Shown: in pieces, positions 22,603 through 31,192 of the stretch
How positions within the stretch are numbered: the first letter of the stretch is position 1
How the letters are laid out: each line of letters starts with the position of its first letter
NCBI RefSeq assembly: GCF_000269805.1
Contig: NZ_JH711482.1
Location: 348,304-412,303, forward strand
Origin: Actinomyces massiliensis 4401292
Lineage (GTDB): Bacteria; Actinomycetota; Actinomycetes; Actinomycetales; Actinomycetaceae
DNA: 64,000 nucleotides
Reading direction: 5' to 3'
Made by a program: the position numbers and the translations under genes
The notes under the pieces: model-generated
What the model was told of the DNA's origin: nothing
Databases searched by the model: none
The model's input: only the letters and a program-made list of their open reading frames with translations

Positions 22603-23133
22603 CGTGTGCACGTGCAGCCGACGACGTCGACCCCGCCGCGGAGCCGATCATCACGATCAGCATCCCGCGTCCCGAGGCGATCCCACCCGCAGCACCGCGC
22701 CTCCTCGGCCGGGCGGGCGAGGAGGCGGCGTATCGACTGCGGGAGACGCGGCGAGTTCGGACGTTGGTGTAGAAGAGATCATAGGAGCGCTCGGCCTCGG
22801 TGCGATGGCCCCATGGGCCTGACCGACTCCGAGATCGCCGTCGTCGACGGCCGTGATGAGACCGGCCTCCGCGCGGGCTGCGCCCTCACCGGCCCGCACG
22901 GCGAGCCGCTCCATCCCGGTCGCAACGGCCTCGTCCGCGCCGCTGACGCCGCAACGCACGCCTTGTTGCCCGGTTGCCGAGCAGCTCGACTGAGGACGAG
23001 GTGCTCCGGGGCGCGGTAGAAGACGGCGGGGACTGGAACGTCGGGATTCCGGCCTCCACCTCGGCGCTCGTGCCGGGAAACCGAAGAGCCTGAGCAGGGT
23101 GGGAAGACAGCGGGCGCGTGCTAAACTGGACCA
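22603..23133. other. Region without a supported gene, probably decayed coding sequence
   Basis: GC content is again high. Several short frames overlap on both strands, and none has a ribosome site or a recognisable domain. A plus-strand frame at about 22608-22770 (DDVDPAAEPIITISIPRPEA) reads like the tail of a protein, and another stretch at about 22985-23090 looks protein-like but is broken. I see these as remnants and cannot name the source. Confidence 0.4.
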
Positions 23134-23134
23134 G
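23119..23134 (+). promoter_or_regulatory. Extended -10 promoter placing transcription start at the GTG
   Basis: TG-C-TAAACT (TG 23119-23120, -10 hexamer 23122-23127) lies six bases before GTG 23134. The expected transcription start would coincide with the start codon, and no Shine-Dalgarno site is visible, so the LiaF-like gene is probably read from a leaderless mRNA. Confidence 0.45.
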
Positions 23135-23793
23135 TGAAGCACAATACAGTTTTTCGTATATTCTTCGGATTGTCAATCGTCGTCATCGGCGCTATCGTCC
23201 TGCTGCAAAATCTCAAGATTATCGACTTCCAGCACTGGTCAGAGCTGTGGGGCAGTCTGTGGGCGCTGTTGCTCGTCGTGGCGGGAGCGACGGTCATGGC
23301 CGGGCGGCAAAAGGTATGGGGCGCGCTGCTGATGGCGGCCGGTCTTGCGACAGCGCTATGGACATTTCACGTGGTCGATGTTGACCTGTGGGATGTCTTC
23401 TGGCCGATCCTGCTGGTCGTCGGCGGCATCCTGGTGCTGTTCCCGTCTCTCAAGAGGGGCCGGCCGAGGCGATCCGGCCCCGCCGAGCCGGTGACCACGG
23501 TGTTCAGCGGCCATGAGCAGAAGATCAGTGGCGATTACGAGGGCAGCTCCATCACAGCGGTCTTCGGCGGCGCTGAGCTCGATCTTCGTCAGGCTCAGAT
23601 CAAGGACGGCGCGGTGATTGAAGTATTCGCCCTGTTCGGCGGCGTCAACATTATCGTGCCGAGCGATGTCGTGGTGGAGAACCAGATCACCAGCATCTTG
23701 GGCGGCGTCGACGACAAGACGAGCCCGGTGGCGGCCGAGAAGACACTGTATCTGCGCGGCCAGTGCATGCTCGGCGGCGTTGACGTGAAATAA
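23134..23793 (+). CDS. LiaF-like membrane protein
   Basis: This 219-residue protein has four hydrophobic segments in the first 105 residues, arranged like the LiaF transmembrane (DUF5668) region. A C-terminal beta-rich LiaF domain follows, with repeated turns such as AVFGGAELDL, ALFGGVNIIVPSDVVV and ILGGVDD. In Bacillus, LiaF inhibits the LiaRS cell-envelope stress system. No liaR or liaS is nearby, so the role here is open. The start is GTG 23134 without a ribosome site. It converges on the uridylyltransferase gene across a long hairpin. Confidence 0.85.
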   Translation: MKHNTVFRIFFGLSIVVIGAIVLLQNLKIIDFQHWSELWGSLWALLLVVAGATVMAGRQKVWGALLMAAGLATALWTFHVVDVDLWDVFWPILLVVGGILVLFPSLKRGRPRRSGPAEPVTTVFSGHEQKISGDYEGSSITAVFGGAELDLRQAQIKDGAVIEVFALFGGVNIIVPSDVVVENQITSILGGVDDKTSPVAAEKTLYLRGQCMLGGVDVK

Positions 23794-23839
23794 CCTCGGC
23801 GGTGATCGTCATCGGCCCGGCGAGCCGGAGGCGTTCGAT

Positions 23840-23892
23840 CGCGCACGGACGGGGGCCCGGACCACGCTGGTCCGGGCCCCCGTCCGTGCGCG
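23840..23892. terminator. Bidirectional hairpin between convergent genes
   Basis: Perfect 25-bp inverted repeat (23840-23864 with 23868-23892) and a three-base loop, placed between the LiaF-like gene (plus) and the uridylyltransferase gene (minus), which ends at 23899. It should terminate both transcripts. Confidence 0.85.
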
Positions 23893-23898
23893 AGCCGA

Positions 23899-25275
23899 TC
23901 AGAGCCGGGCACCGGAGGCCACGTTCCCCGGCGAGCCGGTCTCGGCAACATGAGCGTCCCCGGTGGCGACGACGTCGGCCCCGAAGGTCCAGTCACCCTC
24001 CACCGTGAAGCGCTCGGCGTCCCGCAGCGACGGCGCCCCGGACGGGAAACGTGCGTCGAAGTCCTTGATCTTCTTGTAGTAGCGCGGATCGAGGCTCACG
24101 GTGCAGGCCCGCTCGGGAACCATCCGGAGCAGACCGTTCTCATCGACCTCGTAGACGTCCGAGCGCAGCAGAAGCAGGTCATTGGTCGTCTTGACCGGCA
24201 GGAAGCGGTTGCGCGGCACCTCGACGGCGGTGGCGCCCTCGAAGGCCTCGACGGCCGCGCCCATCGCGGTCTCGAGCTGGATGACCGGCGTCGAGGAGGA
24301 GTCCGCCGGGTCGACCGTCTTGGCGTTCTTGATCAGCGGCAGACCGAGGATCCCCCTGCGCTCGGTGAGCGTGTCGCGCAGGACCCTCAGGTCGAACCAG
24401 AGGTTGTTGGTGTGGAAGAAGGGATGGCGGTACTGGTCGGTGAAGAAACGCATCTCATCGGCCGGCGTCTGCGCGGTGTCGCGCAGGATGATACGGCCAT
24501 CGCTCTTGCGCACCGCCAGGTGCCCGCCCTTGACGTCGGCGGGCGTGCGCCGGCACATCTCGGGGGCGTACGGCGCGCCGGAGGCGGCGAACCAGCCGGC
24601 GATGCGGGCGCTCGGCGCGGCGCCCAGATTGTCCGAGTTGGAGGTCATGGCGTACCTGTAACCGTGCTCCAGCAGCGCGTCGAGGACGCCGGAGGCGACC
24701 AGGGCGGTGTAGATGTCGCCGTGCCCGGGCGGGCACCACTCGAGGCCGGGATCCGCCTCCCACGTCACGGGGGTGAGGTCGTCGGCGCGAAGCTTGGGCT
24801 CCCGGTTCTGCAGGAAGTCCAGGGGAAGCCCGTCGACCGCGATGCCGGGGTGCTCGGCGAGGGCCGCGAGCGTGTCGTCCCGGGTGCGGAAGGAGTCCAT
24901 GAAGATCAGCGGCAGGGAGACGCCGTAGGTCCGGCGCGCCGCCATCACCTGGTCGACCAGGAGGTCGAGGAAGGACTTGCCGTCGCGCACGGGCAGCAGC
25001 GACTTGGCCCTGTCCATGCCCATGGACGTGCCCAGTCCCCCGTTGAGCTTGATCATCACGGTGCGCGACAGCGCCTCGCGGGCGTCGGCCTCGCTGATCT
25101 CGACATCGTCGATGGAGTCGATATCCGTCAAGGGCTCGATGGTCTCCTCGGGGATGAGGCCCGTGGCCCCGGCCTCCAGGGACTGGTAGTAGTGGGTGAA
25201 GACAGTGATGGCCTGCTCGGCGACACCGGCGTCGCGCATCTTGTGCTGGGCGGCAGTGAGTCCGTTCTCGATCAT
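23899..25275 (-). CDS. UTP--glucose-1-phosphate uridylyltransferase (eukaryotic UDPGP type)
   Basis: The enzyme makes UDP-glucose from UTP and glucose 1-phosphate for envelope sugars and glycogen-related metabolism. The nucleotide-binding motif LNGGLGTSMGMDRAKSLLPV is diagnostic of the UDPGP family found in eukaryotes and some actinobacteria including bifidobacteria, rather than the bacterial GalU type. Other conserved segments are FMDSFRTRDDT, WCPPGHGDIYTAL and SNSDNLGA. Length (458 residues) fits. It is monocistronic and divergent from the large membrane protein. Confidence 0.93.
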   Translation of the reverse strand: MIENGLTAAQHKMRDAGVAEQAITVFTHYYQSLEAGATGLIPEETIEPLTDIDSIDDVEISEADAREALSRTVMIKLNGGLGTSMGMDRAKSLLPVRDGKSFLDLLVDQVMAARRTYGVSLPLIFMDSFRTRDDTLAALAEHPGIAVDGLPLDFLQNREPKLRADDLTPVTWEADPGLEWCPPGHGDIYTALVASGVLDALLEHGYRYAMTSNSDNLGAAPSARIAGWFAASGAPYAPEMCRRTPADVKGGHLAVRKSDGRIILRDTAQTPADEMRFFTDQYRHPFFHTNNLWFDLRVLRDTLTERRGILGLPLIKNAKTVDPADSSSTPVIQLETAMGAAVEAFEGATAVEVPRNRFLPVKTTNDLLLLRSDVYEVDENGLLRMVPERACTVSLDPRYYKKIKDFDARFPSGAPSLRDAERFTVEGDWTFGADVVATGDAHVAETGSPGNVASGARL

Positions 25276-25441
25276 GGCGCGAGCCTAGTGGGTTCTCTGA
25301 GCGGTGTCCGTCACCGCGGCCCTCTGCCTAGTCTTACGGAGTACTCGCCGGGAAGTTCTCCACAGGGCGTACTTCCCCTTTCTCCGAGGCGCCCCCTCTA
25401 TCTACTCTCAGCGAGTTCTAACCATTCATCTGGAGGCCAGC

Positions 25442-28114
25442 ATGTCAGCCCCCTATTATCCCGGCGCCCGCCCTCCGTTCGGCGGCGAGCTTCAGGAGAT
25501 TCTGCGTCGACTCGATCTCATGGAGCGCAAGATCGACTGGATCGCACAACGCGTGGTCAAGCCCGCCCAGTCCCCAGCGCCGGCGACGGTGCCCGATTCC
25601 CGATCGCGCCCCGAGTCGGATTCGGCCGAATCATCGAAGACGGTCGAGCAGGATACTGCGATGGCGGTCGATGAGCACACGGAGCGAGCGCCCGCGCAAC
25701 AGGCGGCCGCCAAGAACTCCGAGCAGCCGGAGGCCGTCCGCCGACCACCCGCCATTCCCCCACCGGCCGCCGTTCCGCCAGCACTGCAGCGTCCGGTCCC
25801 CGCGCCTCAGGCTCAGCCCCAGAACGTTCATTCCGGAACTCCGACGCCCGGGGCCTACAGCATGTACGGAGCATATGGGCATCCCGACAGTGCTCAGCAG
25901 CCGCATCCCCCAGTCGGCGCCTCCGGCGCCTCCGAGACCTCCGGCGCCTGGAACCGTATCCGTTCCGAGGGCAATGTTGGTCGTTATCTGCTGTCGGGCG
26001 CCGCAGCGCTCCTGGTCGTCCTGGCGGCTGTCAGTCTCATCGCACTGGTCTGGGATCGCATCCCCGACCTGGTCAAGATCGGCCTCCTCGGCCTCATCGC
26101 CGCCGGGCTGCTCACCTCGGGAACGCTTTTGTCCAAGCGAGCCACGCGCCAGCGGGTCGCTGCTGCGACCTTGACCGGAACCGGTGGGGCGCTCGGCTTC
26201 GTGGCGATCATCGGTTCCGTCCTGCTGAACACGGGAGTGCCGGTTCTCCTCGCCTTCGCACTCATGGCGGCCTGGGCCATTGTTCTGCTGGTCACCGCCA
26301 GAACGACGAGCCAGATCTTCACGGCAGTCGTCTCCGGTCTGGGCACGCTGATCACCATCGGCTTCGCCTCGTGGCACACGACTGAGCATCCCGAGACGGT
26401 TGCTTTCACCTGGACACTCGTATGTCTGGACGTCCTCGCCCTGGCGGCCATCACCGCCTACCTCGCGCGCTCCTCGACCTCAATGCGCCTGGCCCCCTGG
26501 TTCCCAGTGACCGCAGTCCCCGCCACCATTATGACAGCGGCCTTCACTCCGGTCGGCGCACTGGCCCCCGCGTACGAGCCACTGTGCGTCATCCTCGTCT
26601 TCCTTCCCGCTGTTCTCATAGGAATCCAGGTGATGGATGCCGGTCCTCGACTCTATCGATCAGGATGGCGATGGGCGGCAGGACTCGACTGGTCCCTGGT
26701 CGGTCTCGTGGTGCTGATCGCTCAGTGCCGACTCGTAGGGGCCAGAGCGGGGGGAGAGAGTGTCGCAGTGCTGGTCAACGCCGGCGCGGCGGGTGCGCCC
26801 CTGCTGATCGGCGTGATCGGCGCGGTACTTCTGGTGAAGCCGTTGTCCCATGCCTGGCGCGGGCAAGTGGCGCCGGTGCACCTGGCCGTCGGCATTCTTG
26901 TCGGTCTTCTCTCGTCGTGGTCCGAGATACGCATGTTCCCGCTGGTCGTGATTGGCCTCATAGCAGCGGCGGCGCCCTGCGCACGTCTACTCCACTCGGC
27001 AGCGGTACCGGTGGTCTCAGGCTTCGGAGTCGTGGTGCTCCTCGGTCTGGTTCATCAGGCGGACGTGATGAGCCAGGCCTGCGCGCTCGCCGGTCTGGTG
27101 CTGACTCCAGTCGGGGCAGTTGTACTCGAACAACTGTTGGAGCGAGCCCCCCTCCCCCAGGAGGATGCTGGAATTCCCTGGAAGAACCACGACCAGGAGC
27201 TCGCCGCAAGGCGCGTGAGCCTGAGCTGGGCCTCATGGATCCTCGCCGCCGACCTCGTTGTCCTCGCTCCCGTTCTTATCTCCCGTATATGGCCTCACCT
27301 GCATATCGGCATGCTGGCCGCAGGCGTGATCGCCATCGTGCTCGCGCGTCTGGGACTGGCCTCGCCCACTCCCACGCCCAGAACGCTGTTCACCGGAGCC
27401 CTGGTGGGACAGCGCGCCGGTGCCCGAGGGGCGACACCTGTGACGACCGAGCCTCCGCCGGCCATCTGGAGCGGATACGCATCGCTGTTCCTGGTCGCCC
27501 TGGCCGGACTCGCCGTCGCGACGCCACTGAGCAGCATGCTGTGGCAGACCCTGCTCGTCATTGTCGCGCTCAGCGTGATGACAACTGCGATATGGCTGCT
27601 GTGGCCGTGGCTGTGCCGCCCCCTCGAGACGATCGTCGCTGCCGCTCCCATGTCGGTTGTGCTGTGGTGGTCGATCTGGATTCTCCTGGGCGCGCGGATG
27701 ACCGGTGCGCTCGTGAGCGTCATGGTGCTGGCCACCGGGGCGATGTGCATCGCGGTCGGCTTCAGTCTGCGAGTCACGGCACTGCGGCACTATGGCCTGG
27801 TGCTGGTGCTCGCATCGGTAATCAAATTGGCCGTGATGGATATCGGCAGCCAAAACTCGGTGACTCGCATTATCGCTCTGGGAATCGCCGGTCTGATCTG
27901 CTTCGGCCTGTCACTGGCCTACAACCGAATTGCGGCTGATGACAACAAAGACGCCAACGCGTCACCACCTTCGCAGTCCGAACCCTCCGCAGCGCCTTCT
28001 TCCTATGGCAGGCCCGCGCCCCAGGCGGTGCCGTCGTCCGGCGGCTACACATACGGGTATCAGGGCAGCGACCCTGCAGACGACCGCAGGTTCCAACCGC
28101 CGCAGCAAGGGTAG
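25442..28114 (+). CDS. Large polytopic membrane protein, DUF2339-like
   Basis: The 890-residue protein has a short predicted coiled coil (ELQEILRRLDLMERKIDW), then a Pro/Ala/Gln-rich stretch to about residue 180. About 650 residues of nearly continuous hydrophobic helices follow (I estimate more than 20), and a Pro/Ser/Gly/Tyr-rich tail ends it. Lengths and architecture match DUF2339 proteins, and the sequence GNVGRYLLSGAAALLVVLAA resembles their first helix. Function is unknown. ATG 25442 was chosen because GGAGG lies upstream (TCTGGAGGCCAGC); the frame opens earlier at 25304 without homology. Confidence 0.75.
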   Translation: MSAPYYPGARPPFGGELQEILRRLDLMERKIDWIAQRVVKPAQSPAPATVPDSRSRPESDSAESSKTVEQDTAMAVDEHTERAPAQQAAAKNSEQPEAVRRPPAIPPPAAVPPALQRPVPAPQAQPQNVHSGTPTPGAYSMYGAYGHPDSAQQPHPPVGASGASETSGAWNRIRSEGNVGRYLLSGAAALLVVLAAVSLIALVWDRIPDLVKIGLLGLIAAGLLTSGTLLSKRATRQRVAAATLTGTGGALGFVAIIGSVLLNTGVPVLLAFALMAAWAIVLLVTARTTSQIFTAVVSGLGTLITIGFASWHTTEHPETVAFTWTLVCLDVLALAAITAYLARSSTSMRLAPWFPVTAVPATIMTAAFTPVGALAPAYEPLCVILVFLPAVLIGIQVMDAGPRLYRSGWRWAAGLDWSLVGLVVLIAQCRLVGARAGGESVAVLVNAGAAGAPLLIGVIGAVLLVKPLSHAWRGQVAPVHLAVGILVGLLSSWSEIRMFPLVVIGLIAAAAPCARLLHSAAVPVVSGFGVVVLLGLVHQADVMSQACALAGLVLTPVGAVVLEQLLERAPLPQEDAGIPWKNHDQELAARRVSLSWASWILAADLVVLAPVLISRIWPHLHIGMLAAGVIAIVLARLGLASPTPTPRTLFTGALVGQRAGARGATPVTTEPPPAIWSGYASLFLVALAGLAVATPLSSMLWQTLLVIVALSVMTTAIWLLWPWLCRPLETIVAAAPMSVVLWWSIWILLGARMTGALVSVMVLATGAMCIAVGFSLRVTALRHYGLVLVLASVIKLAVMDIGSQNSVTRIIALGIAGLICFGLSLAYNRIAADDNKDANASPPSQSEPSAAPSSYGRPAPQAVPSSGGYTYGYQGSDPADDRRFQPPQQG

Positions 28115-28135
28115 ACGCCCTGGGGATCAGCAGGG

Positions 28136-28176
28136 CAGTGCAGCCCCGGACCGCTCTGCGATCCGGGGCTGCACTG
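28136..28176. terminator. Bidirectional hairpin between convergent genes
   Basis: Perfect 15-bp stem (28136-28150 with 28162-28176) and an 11-base loop, between the DUF2339-like gene and pdxT, which converge here. Confidence 0.8.
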
Positions 28177-28192
28177 ACGACGCTAGACGACG

Positions 28193-28744
28193 CTAGCGGG
28201 CTCGGGCGAGCAGAAGCCGGTGCAAAGTCGCGTCTCCCGTCAACTCGGGATGGTAAGAGACGGCCATGATGGAACCCTGCTCCACTCCAACGACGCGTGG
28301 CAGTCCCCCGAGCTGGGCGGGATCGACGTAGGTCGAACACACGCTCACTCCCGCCCCTGTACGCGTCACTGCCGGAGCCCGGATGAAGGCCGCCGTCAGC
28401 CCGATGCCCTTCCACTCCACACGGGCGCTCGCAGAATCGACCTGGGGCCCGAAGGCATTGCGTTCAACATCGACATCGAGTACCCCGAGGGCGGCCAGGA
28501 CGATGAGTCCCGCGCAGGTCCCCAGCGTGGGCAGACCCGACGCGGCTTCGGTCAAAGACTCGCGCAGCCCGGTCAGATTCAGCAGCTTCAGCAGGGTGGT
28601 CGATTCACCGCCTGGCAGTATGAGGGCGTCCAGACCGCGCATGTGCTCGGGGCGGCGTATGAGGACGGGGTCGTGGCCCAGATCCTTCACAAGGCCAGCG
28701 TGCTCGACGACTCCTCCCTGAAGCCCGAGGATACCGATCCTCAC
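28193..28744 (-). CDS. pdxT: Pyridoxal 5'-phosphate synthase glutaminase subunit PdxT
   Basis: PdxT hydrolyses glutamine and channels ammonia to PdxS. The class I glutaminase motifs are present: GGESTT, the nucleophile in [11 protein letters not shown], and His/Glu in [12 protein letters not shown] 28744 is the start; it overlaps the pdxS stop (GTGA), so the subunits are translationally coupled. The product has 183 residues, normal for the family. A longer upstream frame lies inside pdxS and is not real. Confidence 0.95.
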   Translation of the reverse strand: MRIGILGLQGGVVEHAGLVKDLGHDPVLIRRPEHMRGLDALILPGGESTTLLKLLNLTGLRESLTEAASGLPTLGTCAGLIVLAALGVLDVDVERNAFGPQVDSASARVEWKGIGLTAAFIRAPAVTRTGAGVSVCSTYVDPAQLGGLPRVVGVEQGSIMAVSYHPELTGDATLHRLLLARAR

Positions 28745-29706
28745 CAGCCGCGCTCCGCCAAGCGGTGAGGTGCGGGCAAATCCGCCACATTGATGCCGAC
28801 CATCGCCTCGCCCAGACTGCGCGAGGCCTCCAGAACGGCGGCGGGATCGTCGTACCAGGCCGTCGCACGCACGATCGCGGCGGCCCGACGGGCCGGGTTC
28901 CCTGACTTGAAGATGCCCGAACCCACGAAAACGCCGTCGGCGCCCAGCTGCATCATCATGGCCGCATCGGCGGGTGTGGCAACGCCGCCGGCCGTGAACA
29001 GGACGACGGGCAGCGCACCGGCCTCGGCGACTTCGCTCACCAGCTCGTAGGGGGCGGCGAGCTCCTTGGCCGCGACATAGAGCTCGTCCGCGCTCAAGTT
29101 CCTCAAGGCTGCGATTTCCTTGGTGATCGTGCGGATGTGGCGGGTGGCCTCGGAGACGTCGCCGGTGCCGGCCTCGCCCTTGGAGCGGATCATGGCCGCG
29201 CCCTCGCTGATCCGTCGCAGCGCTTCGCCGAGGTTGGTGGCTCCGCATACGAACGGGACGGTGAAGCGGTGCTTATTGATGTGGTGGGCGTAGTCGGCCG
29301 GCGAAAGCACCTCGGATTCGTCGATGAAATCGACCTTCAGCTCCTGAAGGACCTGAGCCTCGACGAAGTGCCCAATACGGGCCTTGGCCATGACCGGGAT
29401 GGACACCGCCTCAATGATCTCAGAGATGAGATCGGGATCGCTCATACGGGCGACTCCGCCCTGCGCCCGGATATCAGCGGGCACGCGTTCAAGCGCCATG
29501 ACGGCGACGGCGCCGGCGTCCTCTGCGATGCGGGCCTGCTCGGGCGTCACGACATCCATGATGACGCCGCCCTTGAGCATGTCGGCCAGTCCGCGTTTAA
29601 CGAGTGGGGTTCCGGTGGACGGGGCCTGCGGGGATTCAGAGCTCTCAGAGCTCTCAGCGCTCTCAGGGGCCTCAGGGCTCTCAGCGGTCTTAACACTATC
29701 GGTCAT
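28741..29706 (-). CDS. pdxS: Pyridoxal 5'-phosphate synthase subunit PdxS
   Basis: PdxS condenses ribose 5-phosphate, glyceraldehyde 3-phosphate and ammonia to PLP. The barrel begins at [20 protein letters not shown], with the catalytic Lys in this segment and a second active-site Lys in [15 protein letters not shown]. The phosphate loop is [14 protein letters not shown]. Before the barrel is an unusual N-terminal tail of about 33 residues made of Ser, Glu, Ala and Pro, encoded by 9-base repeats (29640-29690). ATG 29706 was chosen; a Met two codons earlier (29712) is equally possible. The operon faces pdxR. Confidence 0.95.
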   Translation of the reverse strand: MTDSVKTAESPEAPESAESSESSESPQAPSTGTPLVKRGLADMLKGGVIMDVVTPEQARIAEDAGAVAVMALERVPADIRAQGGVARMSDPDLISEIIEAVSIPVMAKARIGHFVEAQVLQELKVDFIDESEVLSPADYAHHINKHRFTVPFVCGATNLGEALRRISEGAAMIRSKGEAGTGDVSEATRHIRTITKEIAALRNLSADELYVAAKELAAPYELVSEVAEAGALPVVLFTAGGVATPADAAMMMQLGADGVFVGSGIFKSGNPARRAAAIVRATAWYDDPAAVLEASRSLGEAMVGINVADLPAPHRLAERGW

Positions 29707-29724
29707 GAGCACGATGCTGCCCCT

Positions 29725-29753
29725 GGAAGTGGACTACCCTGAAGTCCACTTCC
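29725..29753. promoter_or_regulatory. Palindromic operator between pdxS and pdxR
   Basis: Perfect 11-bp arms ggaagtggact (29725-29735) and agtccacttcc (29743-29753) with a 7-base spacer. It sits just upstream of the pdxS start and 83 bases before pdxR. It is a good candidate for the PdxR binding site controlling both genes; no binding data are available here. Confidence 0.65.
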
Positions 29754-29835
29754 TGCCCATTCTTATGGACCACCTGACGCAGGAGTACGGACGTATGTTC
29801 GATTAGTAACGGGTACTCGGCTATTGGCAGGGGCG

Positions 29836-31146
29836 ATGGACGTGCAGATCGACCGGAACCGATCCATTCCCACTCAGATCGTTGAGGACCTGCGCAGCCG
29901 CATCACAGATTCCCGTCTCGCACCGGGAGACCCTCTGCCCTCCACGCGCATTCTGGCGCGTGAGCTCGGGGTATCGCGCGGCAGCGTCGTCAGCGCCTAT
30001 GAACAGCTCGCCGGCGAGGGTTTCCTTGTGGCCGGCCCTGGCGGCACCCGAGTGGACCCTTCGCTTCAGGTGCCCACTCCGCCATCCGTACGCCGTCGTC
30101 CCAGCCCCGGCGGCATCCCCGTGCAGGGCGATCTGAGACCGGGTGCTCCGGCTACGGGGCCGTTGACAACCGCATCGTGGCGCAGCGCATGGCGCATGGC
30201 GGCCGCCCACCCCACGGCGCACCCGTCTACGGGGTCGGAGCGTCTGCGCACTCTCATTGCCGAGCATGTACGGCTGACCCGATCCATACGCGTTGATCTC
30301 CACGATGTCGTCGTCACTTCCGGCGCCCGTGACGGACTGAGACTCGTCCTGGCCGCCCAGGATCGCACCGGTCGCCTGGCCGTGGAGGATCCCGGATATC
30401 CCTCCCTGCGCCATGTGCCCCGCGTCATGGGGTGGACACTCCAGCCGGTCGGCACCGATGCCGCCGGTATGAGTGCCAGTACCAGTGGGGAAACAGCCGA
30501 CATCCTTCTAGTGACGCCCAACCATCAGTTCCCCACCGGAACCCAGATGCCGGCCGCGCGACGTTTCGCGCTGCTGGAAGCGGCCCGCCGCACCGGTGCG
30601 CTCCTCATCGAGGACGACTACGACTCTGAGCTGCGCTCGACTCATCCGCCTCTGCGGGCACTGGACACCGAGGGCCGGGTCGCCATGCTCGGTTCTTTCG
30701 CCAAGACCCTGACGCCTGCACTGTCCTTGGGGTACCTCATTGTGCCGCCATCGCTGCGCGAACGAGTCGCCGGCCTGTGTCTGCCGGTCTCCGGGGTCGT
30801 GCAGGATGCCATGGCCCACTACATGGAGGCCGGCGGGCTGCGCCGACACACAGCGCGCATGCGCAGGGAGTACCGATCGAGACGCGAGGCCTTCGTCAGG
30901 CTCTTCCCTGAAGGGGTTCCCATGGAGGGCGGACTCCACGCCATTGTGCCCCTGCGCGCGGGCAGCGACGAGCAGTCAGTCGTCGCCCGTTGCCGCGCAC
31001 GAGGCTTGGCGGTGGAGGGCATGGCCGGCTACTGGTCGGCCCGTCGTCCGCACGCCTCTGGAATCGTCTTGGGCCTGGGAACCGGGTCGTTGGAGCGCCT
31101 GCGGGAGAGACTCGCCGTCCTGCGGAGCACTGTCGACGAGAGCTGA
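29836..31146 (+). CDS. pdxR: PdxR, MocR-family regulator of PLP synthesis
   Basis: The protein (436 residues) has a GntR-type winged helix at about residues 1-75 (LAPGDPLPSTRILARELGVS). An aminotransferase class I fold follows and binds PLP as a sensor. The PLP-Lys region is SFAKTLTPALSLGYLI, with Asp in LLIEDDYDSELR. MocR proteins next to pdxST usually activate these genes when PLP is low. ATG 29836 has AGGGG five bases upstream; a TTG at 29824 is possible. It is divergent from pdxS over a clear palindrome. Confidence 0.93.
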   Translation: MDVQIDRNRSIPTQIVEDLRSRITDSRLAPGDPLPSTRILARELGVSRGSVVSAYEQLAGEGFLVAGPGGTRVDPSLQVPTPPSVRRRPSPGGIPVQGDLRPGAPATGPLTTASWRSAWRMAAAHPTAHPSTGSERLRTLIAEHVRLTRSIRVDLHDVVVTSGARDGLRLVLAAQDRTGRLAVEDPGYPSLRHVPRVMGWTLQPVGTDAAGMSASTSGETADILLVTPNHQFPTGTQMPAARRFALLEAARRTGALLIEDDYDSELRSTHPPLRALDTEGRVAMLGSFAKTLTPALSLGYLIVPPSLRERVAGLCLPVSGVVQDAMAHYMEAGGLRRHTARMRREYRSRREAFVRLFPEGVPMEGGLHAIVPLRAGSDEQSVVARCRARGLAVEGMAGYWSARRPHASGIVLGLGTGSLERLRERLAVLRSTVDES

Positions 31147-31192
31147 ATATGGCTGAGAACAGCCGAGAGCCCGGCAAGCTTCCACCCGCCCC

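Noticed and set aside
25304-25441. N-terminal extension of the DUF2339-like protein
   Set aside because: Lacks homology and ribosome site; ATG 25442 has a good GGAGG upstream.
26422-27939. Plus-strand open frame of 505 codons inside the DUF2339-like gene
   Set aside because: Arg/Gly-rich overlapping frame with no motif; the other frame encodes coherent membrane helices.
29640-29695. Possible CRISPR-like or iteron repeat in pdxS
   Set aside because: Period 9 in frame, no spacers; it is a codon-repeat tail of the protein.
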